Assembly (NCBI GenBank): GCA_051984675.1 | Contig: JBPYFK010000137.1 | Coordinates: 4,865-68,864 of the forward strand | Length of the DNA: 64,000 bases | Direction of reading: 5' to 3' | Source of the DNA: JBPYFK01 sp051984675 | GTDB taxonomy: Bacteria > Actinomycetota > Actinomycetes > Mycobacteriales > Pseudonocardiaceae | In this document: positions 1 to 10,027 of the stretch, piece by piece | Numbering within the stretch: the stretch's first letter is position 1 | How the letters are laid out: the number at the start of each line of letters is the position of its first letter | The notes under the pieces: model-generated | The model's database searches: none | What the model saw: the letters and a program-made list of their open reading frames with translations, nothing else | Told to the model about the DNA's origin: nothing | Program-made: the position numbers and the translations under genes

Positions 1-1065
1 TCCGTGCTCGGCACCGATCGAGCCCGCCGCGTCCTCCACCACGGGCGTCACCGTCAGCCACGGGTTGCTCAGCGCGGCCCGCTGCATGCCCTCCAGGTCG
101 TGCAGGTCGTCCCAGGTCCGACCGCCGTAGAACAGCCGCACGTGCGGGTTCTCGCCGTAGCGGGCGAGCTCGTCGATGATGGAGCGCATCGGGCTGAGCC
201 CGGTGCCCCCGGCAACCATGAGCACGTTTCGCTCGGAACCGCGGTCGACGTGAAGCTGGCCCATCGGCGCGCCGATCCGCCAGCGGTCACCCGGCTGGGC
301 GTGCCCCACGATGGCGCGGCTGACCCAACCGCTTTCCACCGCGCGCACGTGGAACTCCAGGACGCCGTCGTCGCCGGGCGCGTTCGCCGGGGTCAGGTAC
401 CGCCATAATCGCGGTCGCTGGGGCACCTCGACGCTCACGTACTGGCCCGCCTGGTAGGGCACCGGATGGTCGGATCGCACGCGTACCACGGCGAGATCCC
501 AGCTCAGCCGCTCGTGGTGCACGAGTTCGCCGTTGTACCAGGCGGGGCCGTGGTCGGTGGCGGCCGCTTCGGTCATCGCCGAGGCCATCACCGTGTACGC
601 CTCCGCCCAGGCACGCTCGACCTGCGGCGACCAGGCGTCGCCGGCGAACTTCTTGATCGCGGCGAGCAGCGCGGTGCCGACGGCCTCGTAGTGGTTGGCG
701 ATCACACCGAACTTCCGGTGGTCCCGGCCCAACTGGCGCAGGAAGGGCAGCAACTCGTCCGGGCGGTCGACCATCTGCACGAAATGCACGATGGCCCGCA
801 GCAGCCGGCTGCGCTGCACCTCCATGTTCACCGGGAACAGTTCACGGGTAGCCGGATTGAGGCTGAACAGCATCCCGTAGAAGAACTTCGTCACCTCGGC
901 CGTGTGCGGCTCGACAAGGCTCCAGCTCTCCCGGATGAGCTGGACCATGGCGCTCGCCCCACCGCTGCCCTGCTGCTGGTGGTGGTGGCGAGCGTGCTGC
1001 GGGATGTTTCCTGGACTGTCGGGTTGTGGGTGGGGTTCGGGGCGGAACGCGGCGTTGGCTGTCAT
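1..1065 (-). CDS. Flavohemoprotein (globin + FAD/NAD reductase), partial
   Basis: The reading frame runs off the left edge, so the C-terminus is missing; about 355 residues remain. A globin domain spans about residues 40-175, with the probable proximal haem His116 in a DHRKF context followed by NHYEAVGTALL. The FAD-binding barrel follows (about 180-275), then a nucleotide-binding segment AGGTGLSP at 285-292. Family members detoxify nitric oxide, or in the mycobacterial type II branch use other electron donors. The usual RxYS FAD motif is here RYLT (222-225), suggesting the type II branch. The ATG at 1065 gives a 40-residue Gln/His-rich extension; the ATG at 948 (MVQLIRESW) would start directly at the globin. 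It is divergent from the PPOX gene and near clpB, like Rv0385 next to clpB in M. tuberculosis. The family is clear; the substrate is not. Confidence 0.85.
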   Translation of the reverse strand, partial: MTANAAFRPEPHPQPDSPGNIPQHARHHHQQQGSGGASAMVQLIRESWSLVEPHTAEVTKFFYGMLFSLNPATRELFPVNMEVQRSRLLRAIVHFVQMVDRPDELLPFLRQLGRDHRKFGVIANHYEAVGTALLAAIKKFAGDAWSPQVERAWAEAYTVMASAMTEAAATDHGPAWYNGELVHHERLSWDLAVVRVRSDHPVPYQAGQYVSVEVPQRPRLWRYLTPANAPGDDGVLEFHVRAVESGWVSRAIVGHAQPGDRWRIGAPMGQLHVDRGSERNVLMVAGGTGLSPMRSIIDELARYGENPHVRLFYGGRTWDDLHDLEGMQRAALSNPWLTVTPVVEDAAGSIGAEHG

Positions 1066-1217
1066 GGTTCGCGTGCGGTCTCTCCACGTTGGCGGGCGCG
1101 CCGCGCAGGCACGCAGTCAGCCGGTCTCGGCATTTTCATCCCCCGACAGAGTGGAACACTAACGCTTCTTCGGCTCATCTTGGCGCTTGATGACACCTTC
1201 GTGTGTTCAGTAGCCAC

Positions 1218-1229
1218 TATCTGTAGATA
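1218..1229. promoter_or_regulatory. Perfect palindrome in divergent flavohemoprotein/PPOX promoter region
   Basis: TATCTGTAGATA is a 5+2+5 inverted repeat in an AT-richer patch, 153 bp before the flavohemoprotein start and 75 bp before the PPOX start. It sits where an operator for both genes would be expected. The MarR protein encoded at 2242 is one possible ligand; an Rrf2/NsrR-type nitric oxide sensor is another. The binding protein is inference. Confidence 0.45.
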
Positions 1230-1303
1230 ATGCCTCGAACTGTCGTGGGAACCTAGCCTAGAGTGCTCCCAAAAATCCGACACTCGTGACACCGTAAGGC
1301 GTC

Positions 1304-2182
1304 GTGTACCCCGAACCCCTTACTCCAACCGGTACCGCGCGTACCACTCTTCTGGACCTAGAGCTCTCTGAACCCGCCGCACCCCCGAGCGGCGCGCCCT
1401 CGGTGAGCCAGTCCTCCACGCCGACCGAGATCGAACCCCGTGACGCCCCGACCCGGCGCATACCAGTCAGCGCGTTACCTGCGTTACCCGCGCCAGACCC
1501 CGATGACCCGTTCACGCAGGCCGACGTGGGCACCCGGCTGCCGGGCTCGAACGGCGAGCACTTGTTGCAGTGCACCTACGGCACCGAGAAGCGGGCCAAG
1601 CGCTTCTACGACGACCAGCTGCTGGATCACCTCAACCCGCAGATGCGGGAGTTCATCGGCCGGATGGAGATGGCCTTCGTGGCCACCGCGGACGGTCGGG
1701 GCGAGTGTGACTCCAGCCTGCGAGCCGGACCACCCGGCTTTATCCAGGTGCTCGACGAGCGCCACGTCGCCTACCCCGAATACCGGGGCAACGGCGTCCT
1801 GGCCAGTCTCGGCAACATCAGCGAGAACCCGCACATCGGCATCCTGATGGTGGACTTCGTCACGGACCTGATCGGCCTGCACGTCAACGGCATGGCCCGG
1901 ATCGTCGAGGACGCCGACCTGCGGGCACTGCATACCGGGTTGCCCTCGGACTTCGAGCGTGGCCGATCGCCGGAACGCTGGGTGGTGGTGCAGGTCGAGG
2001 AGGCCTACATCCACTGCCGCAAGCACATCCCCCGGCTGGTCCCGGTGTCGCGCCAGCGCAGCTGGGGCACCGACGATGTCAAGCGCAAGGGCGGCGACTA
2101 CTTCGAGGCCAAGGGCACGTCGAGACCGTGGCACTACCGCCAGGAGCCGGTCGGGGAACAGGTGGGCTCCCGCACCAGCTAG
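1304..2182 (+). CDS. Pyridoxamine 5'-phosphate oxidase (PPOX)-family FMN-binding protein
   Basis: 292 residues. The first 65 or so are a low-complexity Pro/Thr/Ser-rich leader. The FMN-binding split-barrel follows, with MEMAFVATADGRGECDSSLR (about 124-143) and the family-typical YRGNGVLASLGNISENPHIGIL stretch interrupted here only by description. Such proteins bind flavin nucleotides and act as oxidoreductases of unknown substrate; they often accompany flavohaemoproteins in actinomycetes. The GTG start at 1304 has a GTAAGG-like ribosome site, but a later start that drops the leader cannot be excluded. A MarR gene follows after 59 bp and may be cotranscribed. The divergent partner is the flavohemoprotein, which suggests shared redox or nitrosative-stress control. 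Confidence 0.75.
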   Translation: MYPEPLTPTGTARTTLLDLELSEPAAPPSGAPSVSQSSTPTEIEPRDAPTRRIPVSALPALPAPDPDDPFTQADVGTRLPGSNGEHLLQCTYGTEKRAKRFYDDQLLDHLNPQMREFIGRMEMAFVATADGRGECDSSLRAGPPGFIQVLDERHVAYPEYRGNGVLASLGNISENPHIGILMVDFVTDLIGLHVNGMARIVEDADLRALHTGLPSDFERGRSPERWVVVQVEEAYIHCRKHIPRLVPVSRQRSWGTDDVKRKGGDYFEAKGTSRPWHYRQEPVGEQVGSRTS

Positions 2183-2241
2183 GCCAGCGGGCACACTGGT
2201 CGCCCAAGGTGTCAGCACTGCGAGCGGCGAGAGGACCACCG

Positions 2242-2787
2242 ATGACGGGCGACCAGCGTGCGGGTCGGCACGACGTGCCCACTCCTGACGACGACTCGTC
2301 ATGGGTGCCTGACCGCGAGTCCGAGTCCTCCGCGGCCGGCGAGAGTGGCGATCCGGGGCGGCGCAGCGCCGCGGAGGCGGTGGAGCGCGAGCTGGTGCTT
2401 ATGTTCCGCCGGGCTCGGACCCTCTCGGCCTCCGTTGCGGCGCAGGTGCACCCGGATCTGGACGCCGCTTCGTACGGTGTGTTGCTCATGGTCGACGACG
2501 CCGGTTCCATGCGCGGCATGGATCTGGCCGAAAAGGTCGGCCTGGACAAGTCCACCGTGAGCCGGCAGATTGCCCACCTCGTGGCGCTGGACCTGCTGGA
2601 GCGGGCGCCGGACCCGGATGACGGTCGGGCGCGGCGCATTCAACTCACCGAGCTGGGGCGCACGCGGCTGCGGGAGGTGCGCTGCCAGCGCCGCCAGCAT
2701 CTGTATGACAGGTTCGGGAGCTGGTCCACCGACGACCTGCGGGAGCTGGCGCGCCTGCTGGGCAAGCTCAATGACGAGTTCATGTAG
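2242..2787 (+). CDS. MarR-family transcriptional regulator
   Basis: 181 residues from ATG 2242, which is set by GAGAGG seven bases upstream. The first 50 residues are acidic and probably disordered. The winged helix-turn-helix spans about 93-140 (MDLAEKVGLDKSTVSRQIAH), followed by the wing with DPDDGRARRI and the LTELG segment typical of MarR. MarR dimers usually repress nearby genes and release DNA on binding a ligand or on oxidation. It follows the PPOX gene closely, so its likely targets are its own unit and the divergent flavohemoprotein. The palindrome at 1218-1229 is a candidate site. No Cys is seen in the HTH region, so direct thiol sensing is not obvious. Confidence 0.85.
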   Translation: MTGDQRAGRHDVPTPDDDSSWVPDRESESSAAGESGDPGRRSAAEAVERELVLMFRRARTLSASVAAQVHPDLDAASYGVLLMVDDAGSMRGMDLAEKVGLDKSTVSRQIAHLVALDLLERAPDPDDGRARRIQLTELGRTRLREVRCQRRQHLYDRFGSWSTDDLRELARLLGKLNDEFM

Positions 2788-3109
2788 GGCACTCCCACGT
2801 GCGCGGCTGCGGGTGGTGTGAACAACTGCGCCAACTCTGTGGATAACTCTGTGGAGGACGGACCGTTCTCGCTCGAAGTGGTGACGCAGTATCCCCAGGC
2901 TGCGGGGTCTCGAAACGGCGTGGTAGCCGGCCCCGTCAAACCTGTGGATAACTCTGTGGAGAACTCTTCGCTCCTGGTCAGCGCCGCCGGGTGTCGGCGT
3001 GTCGTTCGGCGCTGGCGATACGCCTTCCTGGTCTCTTGATCCGATTGGCCTGCGCTGGATCGGTCGTGGTCTGTAACGCATTCGTGGGGTGTTCACGCGT
3101 CTGGGTAGG
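2788..3109. other. Non-coding upstream region of clpB
   Basis: No credible gene is present. A short open frame (2818-3039) reads VDNSVE twice, but only because it crosses two copies of a 20-bp DNA repeat (see 2837-2961). The rest is moderately GC-rich sequence leading into the HspR operator and clpB. Confidence 0.6.
2837..2961. repeat. 20-bp direct repeat with perfect DnaA boxes
   Basis: CTGTGGATAACTCTGTGGAG occurs at 2837-2856 and again at 2942-2961, 105 bp apart. Each copy contains TGTGGATAA, the complement of the DnaA box TTATCCACA, followed by a second degenerate TCTGTGGA half. A third perfect box lies far away at 61499-61507. The copies match over all 20 bases, which is more than two chance DnaA boxes would give. 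Whether DnaA binds here, or this is a dispersed repeat of the genome, cannot be told from this window. Confidence 0.7.
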
Positions 3110-3130
3110 CTTGAGCGGAAGACACTCAAC
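3110..3130 (+). promoter_or_regulatory. HspR-binding HAIR element of clpB
   Basis: CTTGAGC, seven bases, then ACTCAAC matches the HspR inverted repeat CTTGAGT-N7-ACTCAAG in all core positions. It ends 77 bp before the clpB start. In actinomycetes HspR represses clpB and dnaK through this element and releases on heat shock, so clpB here is very probably in the HspR regulon. No hspR gene is in the window. Confidence 0.85.
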
Positions 3131-3207
3131 TTTCCTTACGTTGGTTGTAGTATTGAGGTCGGATATTGGCGGGCAGCCGCACGCGGTTTAGCTGCACGAG
3201 GTGACGA

Positions 3208-5790
<2,583 letters not shown>

Positions 5791-5861
5791 GCGGAACATC
5801 GCTCGTTTCACCCATTTAGGGGTATAGATGCCTCTGGGTGGAGCCGATAAGGAAGACAACC

Positions 5862-5905
5862 AGACGGGGACACGCCTCCACAGCAGGCGTGTCCCCGTCT
5901 TTGTT
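5862..5905 (+). terminator. Rho-independent terminator after clpB
   Basis: A perfect 16-bp stem (5862-5877 with 5885-5900), loop CCACAGC, is followed by a short T-rich tail TTGTT. It lies 71 bp after the clpB stop and before the next gene. Confidence 0.85.
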
Positions 5906-6005
5906 CGGCATTTGAGCAGCTCACGCATCCACCGAAAGAGGGGTTCCACACCGAACCCCCCGGTGATCTTCGCGCGGCGGTCGGGCAGGACTACCCTGCG
6001 CTGGT

Positions 6006-6881
6006 GTGGGCATACCTCCGTGGGTTTGGTTCGTCGCAGGCTTCCTCGCGATCGCGGCTGGCGCGGCGCTGCTGATCTTCGACTCCCGACGGCACACATC
6101 GAACAACCGGGAGCGCAGGCGCTGGGCGGCGCTGCGCGGCTGGCAGTTCGCCGAAGTGGATCAGGTGCTGCCGACGCGCTGGCGCTACGGCGCACTGGCG
6201 CAGCAGCGCGACCGGTCGGGCAAGGAAGTCCTTGCCAAGGACATCGTGGCCGGGTCGACGTTCACCGCCGACGGACGTCGGCAGGTCTATGTCCTCGACC
6301 TCGAACTGGGAAGCAGGACGACGGCCGTCCTGGTCGGCGTCCGCTGCCGCCGGGCCGCGCCCACCATCGTCGAGCTGTGGTTGCCGGATATGCCTGTGCC
6401 GCAGGACACGGGGTTGGACCTGCTCGGCCCGGTCGGGTCCCGGTACGCGTTCGTCATCGACGTGGCCGCCGCGCGCCCGCTGATCACACCGGACGTCGTG
6501 GATGCGTTGGAGGAGATCGGTTCGGACGTCACGGTCGTCTGGTTGGAAGACGACTGGGTGATGGCGGCGATCGAGCCGAACGCCGACCCGGCGCGGCTGG
6601 AAACGCTGTTGCGCGAGCTCGGGGAGCTGGCCGACCTGATGGACCCGTTCGACGCGGAGTCCGAGCCGGTGACCGAGTCGGCGGCACTTGAGGAGCCCCC
6701 AGCGGCCCAACCAACCGAACGGACCAGCAGCACAGCGGCTGACCAGGCGGATCGGGACTTCGCCGAGGAGCTCGCGGCTCTGGAGGTCGGTGACGAGGTG
6801 GACGACGAGATCGGCGACGACGTGCGCGGCAAGACACCTGAGCAGACCTCTGTCACCGAGGTGACCGACCGTCGCGGCTGA
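6006..6881 (+). CDS. Single-pass membrane protein of unknown function
   Basis: 291 residues from GTG 6006. One hydrophobic helix (about 7-24, WVWFVAGFLAIAAGAALLI) is followed by Arg-rich residues, predicting an N-out/C-in anchor. A soluble domain (about 35-200) carries conserved-looking blocks such as RRWAALRGWQFAEVD, and the last 80 residues are acidic and Ser/Thr/Glu-rich, probably disordered. I do not recognise an enzymatic motif. Its place between clpB and pyrE matches the conserved exported/membrane protein Rv0383c in M. tuberculosis, so it is probably an actinobacterial core protein. There is no obvious ribosome site for the GTG. Confidence 0.65.
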   Translation: MGIPPWVWFVAGFLAIAAGAALLIFDSRRHTSNNRERRRWAALRGWQFAEVDQVLPTRWRYGALAQQRDRSGKEVLAKDIVAGSTFTADGRRQVYVLDLELGSRTTAVLVGVRCRRAAPTIVELWLPDMPVPQDTGLDLLGPVGSRYAFVIDVAAARPLITPDVVDALEEIGSDVTVVWLEDDWVMAAIEPNADPARLETLLRELGELADLMDPFDAESEPVTESAALEEPPAAQPTERTSSTAADQADRDFAEELAALEVGDEVDDEIGDDVRGKTPEQTSVTEVTDRRG

Positions 6882-6946
6882 CGGCGCGAGGTGGGCGGGT
6901 GCCGCCCTCGGCCGCGGAAACCGGAACCAGGCGGTAACGTGCCGTC

Positions 6947-7720
6947 ATGCCCACCGCACTTGTCACCGGTGCCACCGCAGGAATCGGCCAAGCCTTCGCG
7001 CGACGGCTGGCTGCGGAAGGTCACGATCTGGTTGTTGTCGCCCGCGATGCCGAACGCCTGCGGAGGCTTGCCGAGCATCTCAAGCAGTGGCATTCCGTTC
7101 AGGTCGAAGTCCTGCCCGCCGACCTGACCAACCCGACCGAACTGTCCACAGTAGAACGTCGGGTGGCCGACGCGGACCACCCGGTCGACGTGCTCGTCAA
7201 CAACGCGGGATTCGGCACGTCCGGCGCATTCTGGGAAACCGAGCCGGACACGCTGCGCAAGCAGGTCGCCCTCAACGTCACCGCCGTACTCGCCCTCACC
7301 CGCGCGGCCGTGCCGACCATGCGCTCCCGCGCGCGCGGTGACGTGATCAACGTTTCCAGCGTCGCCGGGTTCTTCTCCACCGCAGGCTCCTCCTACGCGG
7401 CGAGCAAGTCGTGGGTCACCACGTTCTCCGAGGGGCTCGCCGCAGCGCTGGTCGGCTCGGGCGTGCGGGTGATGGCGGTGTGTCCCGGGTTCACGCACAC
7501 CGAGTTCCACCAGCGGGCCGGGCTGGAGATGAGCAAGCTCCCGAAGGCGTTCTGGTTGGACGTTGACACCGTCGTGCACGAGGCGCTGACCGACCTGCGA
7601 CGCGGCAAGCCGGTGTGCGTTCCCGGATTCCAGTACAAGGCCCTCGTCGCGCTCGGCAAGCTGGTGCCCAAGGGGCTGCAGCGGCTCCTCGTCACCCGCA
7701 CCGTCCCGGGGCGTACCTGA
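6947..7720 (+). CDS. Short-chain dehydrogenase/reductase
   Basis: 257 residues, a typical classical SDR. The nucleotide-binding motif TGATAGIG is at 7-14, the NNAG motif lies near residue 85, and the catalytic pair is Y150-x3-K154 with the preceding Ser in NVSSVAGF. Such enzymes oxidise or reduce alcohol/ketone substrates with NAD(P)(H). The C-terminus (PGFQYKALVALGKLVPKGLQRLL) is amphipathic, like the family of SDRs annotated as acetoin- or lipid-active, but the substrate cannot be read from the sequence. It lies 36 bp upstream of pyrE on the same strand. Confidence 0.85.
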   Translation: MPTALVTGATAGIGQAFARRLAAEGHDLVVVARDAERLRRLAEHLKQWHSVQVEVLPADLTNPTELSTVERRVADADHPVDVLVNNAGFGTSGAFWETEPDTLRKQVALNVTAVLALTRAAVPTMRSRARGDVINVSSVAGFFSTAGSSYAASKSWVTTFSEGLAAALVGSGVRVMAVCPGFTHTEFHQRAGLEMSKLPKAFWLDVDTVVHEALTDLRRGKPVCVPGFQYKALVALGKLVPKGLQRLLVTRTVPGRT

Positions 7721-7756
7721 GCGGCTCGACCGTCCTGGGCGGTATCGTTGCTGCTC

Positions 7757-8305
7757 GTGGAACCGGTCGTCGACGAGCAGCAACGTTCCGAGTTGGCCCG
7801 CCTGGTGCGTGACCTCGCGGTGGTGCGTGGGCAGTTCACCCTGGCGTCGGGCAAGGTGGCCGACTACTACGTGGACCTGCGCCGGGCCACGCTGCACCAC
7901 GCGGCAGCCCCGCTGATCGGCCGGTTGCTGCGGCAACTCACCGCCGACTGGGACTACACCGCCGCCGGCGGGCTGACTCTCGGCGCCGATCCGGTCGCGG
8001 CGGCGATGCTGCATGCCCCCGGCCCGCCGCTGGACGTGTTCGTCGTCCGCAAGGCCACCAAGACGCATGGAATGCAGCGCCGGATCGAGGGACCGGACGT
8101 GGCGGGCAAGCGGGTGCTCGCCGTGGAGGACACTTCGACCACCGGCGGCAGCGTGCTCACAGCCGTGGACGCGCTCGCCGAGGTGGGAGCCGAGGTGGTC
8201 GGTGTGGCCACCGTCGTGGACCGCGACACCGGCGCGAAAGAGGCGGTTGAGCAGAGCGGCCTGATCTACCGGTCGTTGCTGGGTCTGGCGGATCTGGGCG
8301 TGTGA
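7757..8305 (+). CDS. pyrE: Orotate phosphoribosyltransferase
   Basis: 182 residues from GTG 7757; a TTG at 7748 would add three. The enzyme joins orotate to PRPP to form orotidine 5'-phosphate, the fifth step of UMP synthesis. The PRPP-binding loop is VLAVEDTSTTGGS, and the conserved DYYVDLRRATLHHAAAPLIG and GGLTLGADPVA segments match mycobacterial PyrE closely. It is the only pyrimidine-synthesis gene in the window and sits apart from a pyr operon, as in M. tuberculosis (Rv0382c). Identification is secure; the start is not, because no clear ribosome site precedes either candidate. Confidence 0.95.
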   Translation: MEPVVDEQQRSELARLVRDLAVVRGQFTLASGKVADYYVDLRRATLHHAAAPLIGRLLRQLTADWDYTAAGGLTLGADPVAAAMLHAPGPPLDVFVVRKATKTHGMQRRIEGPDVAGKRVLAVEDTSTTGGSVLTAVDALAEVGAEVVGVATVVDRDTGAKEAVEQSGLIYRSLLGLADLGV

Positions 8306-8346
8306 GCTTCCGGGCGTGCCGGCTGGCCCGAACGCTGGGGCGGTGA

Positions 8347-8997
8347 GTGGCGGTGAGTGAGGACATCGGGCCCACTGAATGGGCGGTGGGTGTTGGCGTC
8401 GGTCCGTGGGAAGGGCCGTGGCCAGCGGATCAGCGCTACGACCCGGAGTTGCTGGAGCACGGCGACCGGCGCAATGTCGTGGACCACTACCGGTACTGGC
8501 GTCGGGAGGCGGTCGTCGCCGACCTCGACCAGCGGCGGCACGGCTTCCACGTGGCGATCGAGAACTTCCAGCACGACCACAACATCGGGACCGTGGTTCG
8601 GACCGCGAACGCGTTCGCGGCGCGCTGCGTGCACATCGTGGGACGCCGCCGATGGAACCGGCGGGGTGCGATGGTCACCGACCGGTACCAGCACATCCAC
8701 CATCACCCCGACCTCGCCTCGCTGCGCGCCTACGCCGAGGACAACGATCTGGCGATCGTCGCGGTCGACAACACGCCTGGCGCGACGCCGATCGAGCGGA
8801 CGGCGTTACCGCGCCACTGCGTGCTGCTGTTCGGCCAGGAGGGTCCGGGATTGGGGGAGGACTCCCGGTCGTGCGCTGACCAGGTCGTGTCGATCGCGCA
8901 GTTCGGTTCGACCCGATCCATCAACGCCGGCGTTGCCGCCGGGATCGTCATGCACACCTGGATCGAGCAGCACGCCGACCTGGCCAACGCGTGGTGA
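8347..8997 (+). CDS. SpoU/TrmH-family RNA 2'-O-methyltransferase
   Basis: 216 residues. The SPOUT knot motifs are all present: motif 1 HNIGTVVRTANAF, motif 2 LLFGQEGPGL and motif 3 QFGSTRSINAGVAAGIVMHTW split by description. The enzyme would transfer a methyl group from S-adenosylmethionine to a ribose 2'-OH in tRNA or rRNA. The N-terminal 70 residues are polar and may bind RNA. The order pyrE then this gene is conserved in mycobacteria (Rv0382c-Rv0380c). GTG 8347 was chosen; GTG 8353 is two codons downstream. The specific RNA target cannot be inferred. Confidence 0.88.
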   Translation: MAVSEDIGPTEWAVGVGVGPWEGPWPADQRYDPELLEHGDRRNVVDHYRYWRREAVVADLDQRRHGFHVAIENFQHDHNIGTVVRTANAFAARCVHIVGRRRWNRRGAMVTDRYQHIHHHPDLASLRAYAEDNDLAIVAVDNTPGATPIERTALPRHCVLLFGQEGPGLGEDSRSCADQVVSIAQFGSTRSINAGVAAGIVMHTWIEQHADLANAW

Positions 8998-9057
8998 GCG
9001 GGACCTGACCAGGGACATCAACGGGTGCCAAGCGCTGACGTCCCTGCTGGGAGAAGC

Positions 9058-9753
9058 TCACTGCGGGGTGACGGCTTCCTGACGGCTCTTCCCGCGCCGG
9101 TTCTTGACGTACTCGATGACGATCGGGATCAGCGAGACGAACACGATGACCACGGCCATCGCGTCGATGTTGTTCTTGATCCACGTGATGTTGCCGAGGA
9201 AGTAGCCGAGCAAGGTCATGCCGGGCGCCCACAGCACCGCACCCACAGCGGAGTAGGTGAAGAACTTCCGTGTGTCCATCTCCCCGACACCGGCGACCGC
9301 CGTGATGAACGTGCGCACGATCGGAACGAACCGGGCGAGCACGATCGCACGCGGGCCGTACCGCTCGAAGAACTCGTGCGTGCGCTCCACGTGCTCGTGC
9401 TTGAACAGCTTCGAGTCCGGCTTGTTGAACAGGGCCGGACCCACCTTGCGGCCGATCCAGTAGCCGGTGACGTTGCCGGCGAAGGCCAGCAGTGCCAGCA
9501 CGATGCACGTCACCCAGATGTTGGGCGACATCGCACCCGTGGCGATGAACAGGCCGGCGACGAACAGCAGCGAGTCACCGGGAAGGAAGAACCCGATGAG
9601 CAGTCCACATTCAGCGAAGATGACCAGGCACAGGCCGACGAAGGCGAAGGCGCCCATCGACCGGATCATGGTCTCGGGATTCAGCCAGTCGGGCAGCAGG
9701 GCCAGGTTGGCCGTGTCCGCAGCAGCGGGCAATAGGGTCGTCACGGCAGCCAA
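9058..9753 (-). CDS. DedA/SNARE-associated family membrane protein
   Basis: 231 residues with about five hydrophobic segments. The DedA signatures are present: ECGLLIGFFLPGDSLLF with the membrane-embedded acidic residue and GxxxPGD, and FxRYGxxAIVLARFVPIVRTF with the paired basic residues. DedA proteins belong to the VTT superfamily and some move undecaprenyl phosphate or other lipids across the membrane; the substrate here is unknown. It lies 55 bp downstream of the amino-sugar operon on the same strand and could be read through from it, although the intervening 21-bp repeats may interrupt. It ends 60 bp from the convergent methyltransferase gene. Confidence 0.9.
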   Translation of the reverse strand: MAAVTTLLPAAADTANLALLPDWLNPETMIRSMGAFAFVGLCLVIFAECGLLIGFFLPGDSLLFVAGLFIATGAMSPNIWVTCIVLALLAFAGNVTGYWIGRKVGPALFNKPDSKLFKHEHVERTHEFFERYGPRAIVLARFVPIVRTFITAVAGVGEMDTRKFFTYSAVGAVLWAPGMTLLGYFLGNITWIKNNIDAMAVVIVFVSLIPIVIEYVKNRRGKSRQEAVTPQ

Positions 9754-9774
9754 CGGTACCGTGCCGGTATAGGA

Positions 9775-9837
9775 CAGTCAGGGCGCCCTAGAGGACGGTC
9801 AGGGCGTTTCAAAAGACGGTGAGGGCGCCCACCACGC
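9775..9837. repeat. Three imperfect 21-bp tandem repeats
   Basis: Units begin at 9775, 9796 and 9817 and share a core of GGTCAGGGCG with variants. The last unit overlaps the 3' end of the small membrane protein gene (stop at 9809-9811). The array lies between that gene and dedA. Confidence 0.55.
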
Positions 9838-10027
9838 TGCCCGTAACCAGGCCCAAGAGCAGCGCGAACAGCAGGACAAGCAGCGCTGCTGCCGGCCCTG
9901 ACCTGCGGTTTGGTATGCCGGCGTCGGGCGTGGCCGGTGATCCTGCCGCGTTCGGGGCATGGAGAGCCTGCGCCCGCAGCGCCGCCGCGAGCGCCCCTTC
10001 TGGGATTTCGCCGGGCATTTCGTTCAT
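9809..10027 (-). CDS. Small membrane protein coupled to nagA
   Basis: 72 residues. The ATG at 10027 overlaps the nagA stop as ATGA, the usual sign of translational coupling. The N-terminal half is Ala/Pro-rich and soluble; residues about 48-70 form one transmembrane helix (AALLVLLFALLLGLVTGSVV). I do not recognise a family. The coupling suggests it is made with the amino-sugar enzymes, perhaps to attach a component to the membrane, but that is inference. Confidence 0.65.
   Translation of the reverse strand: MNEMPGEIPEGALAAALRAQALHAPNAAGSPATPDAGIPNRRSGPAAALLVLLFALLLGLVTGSVVGALTVF

Noticed and set aside
4..1230. Long plus-strand open frames opposite the flavohemoprotein
   Set aside because: They are antisense shadows; only the minus strand gives recognisable globin and reductase motifs.
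2818..3039. 73-residue frame with VDNSVE repeats before clpB
   Set aside because: The peptide repeat only reflects the 20-bp DnaA-box DNA repeat; no ribosome site or recognisable domain.
6287..8068. 593-residue minus-strand frame
   Set aside because: Crosses three plus-strand genes with clear motifs and has Arg/Pro/Ser composition typical of shadow frames.
9009..9044. Terminator between the SpoU methyltransferase and dedA
   Set aside because: AGGGAC/GTCCCT arms are only 6 bp with a 24-base loop, too weak to list.
9775..9837. CRISPR-like repeat array
   Set aside because: Units are adjacent and imperfect, without spacers, and no cas gene is present.
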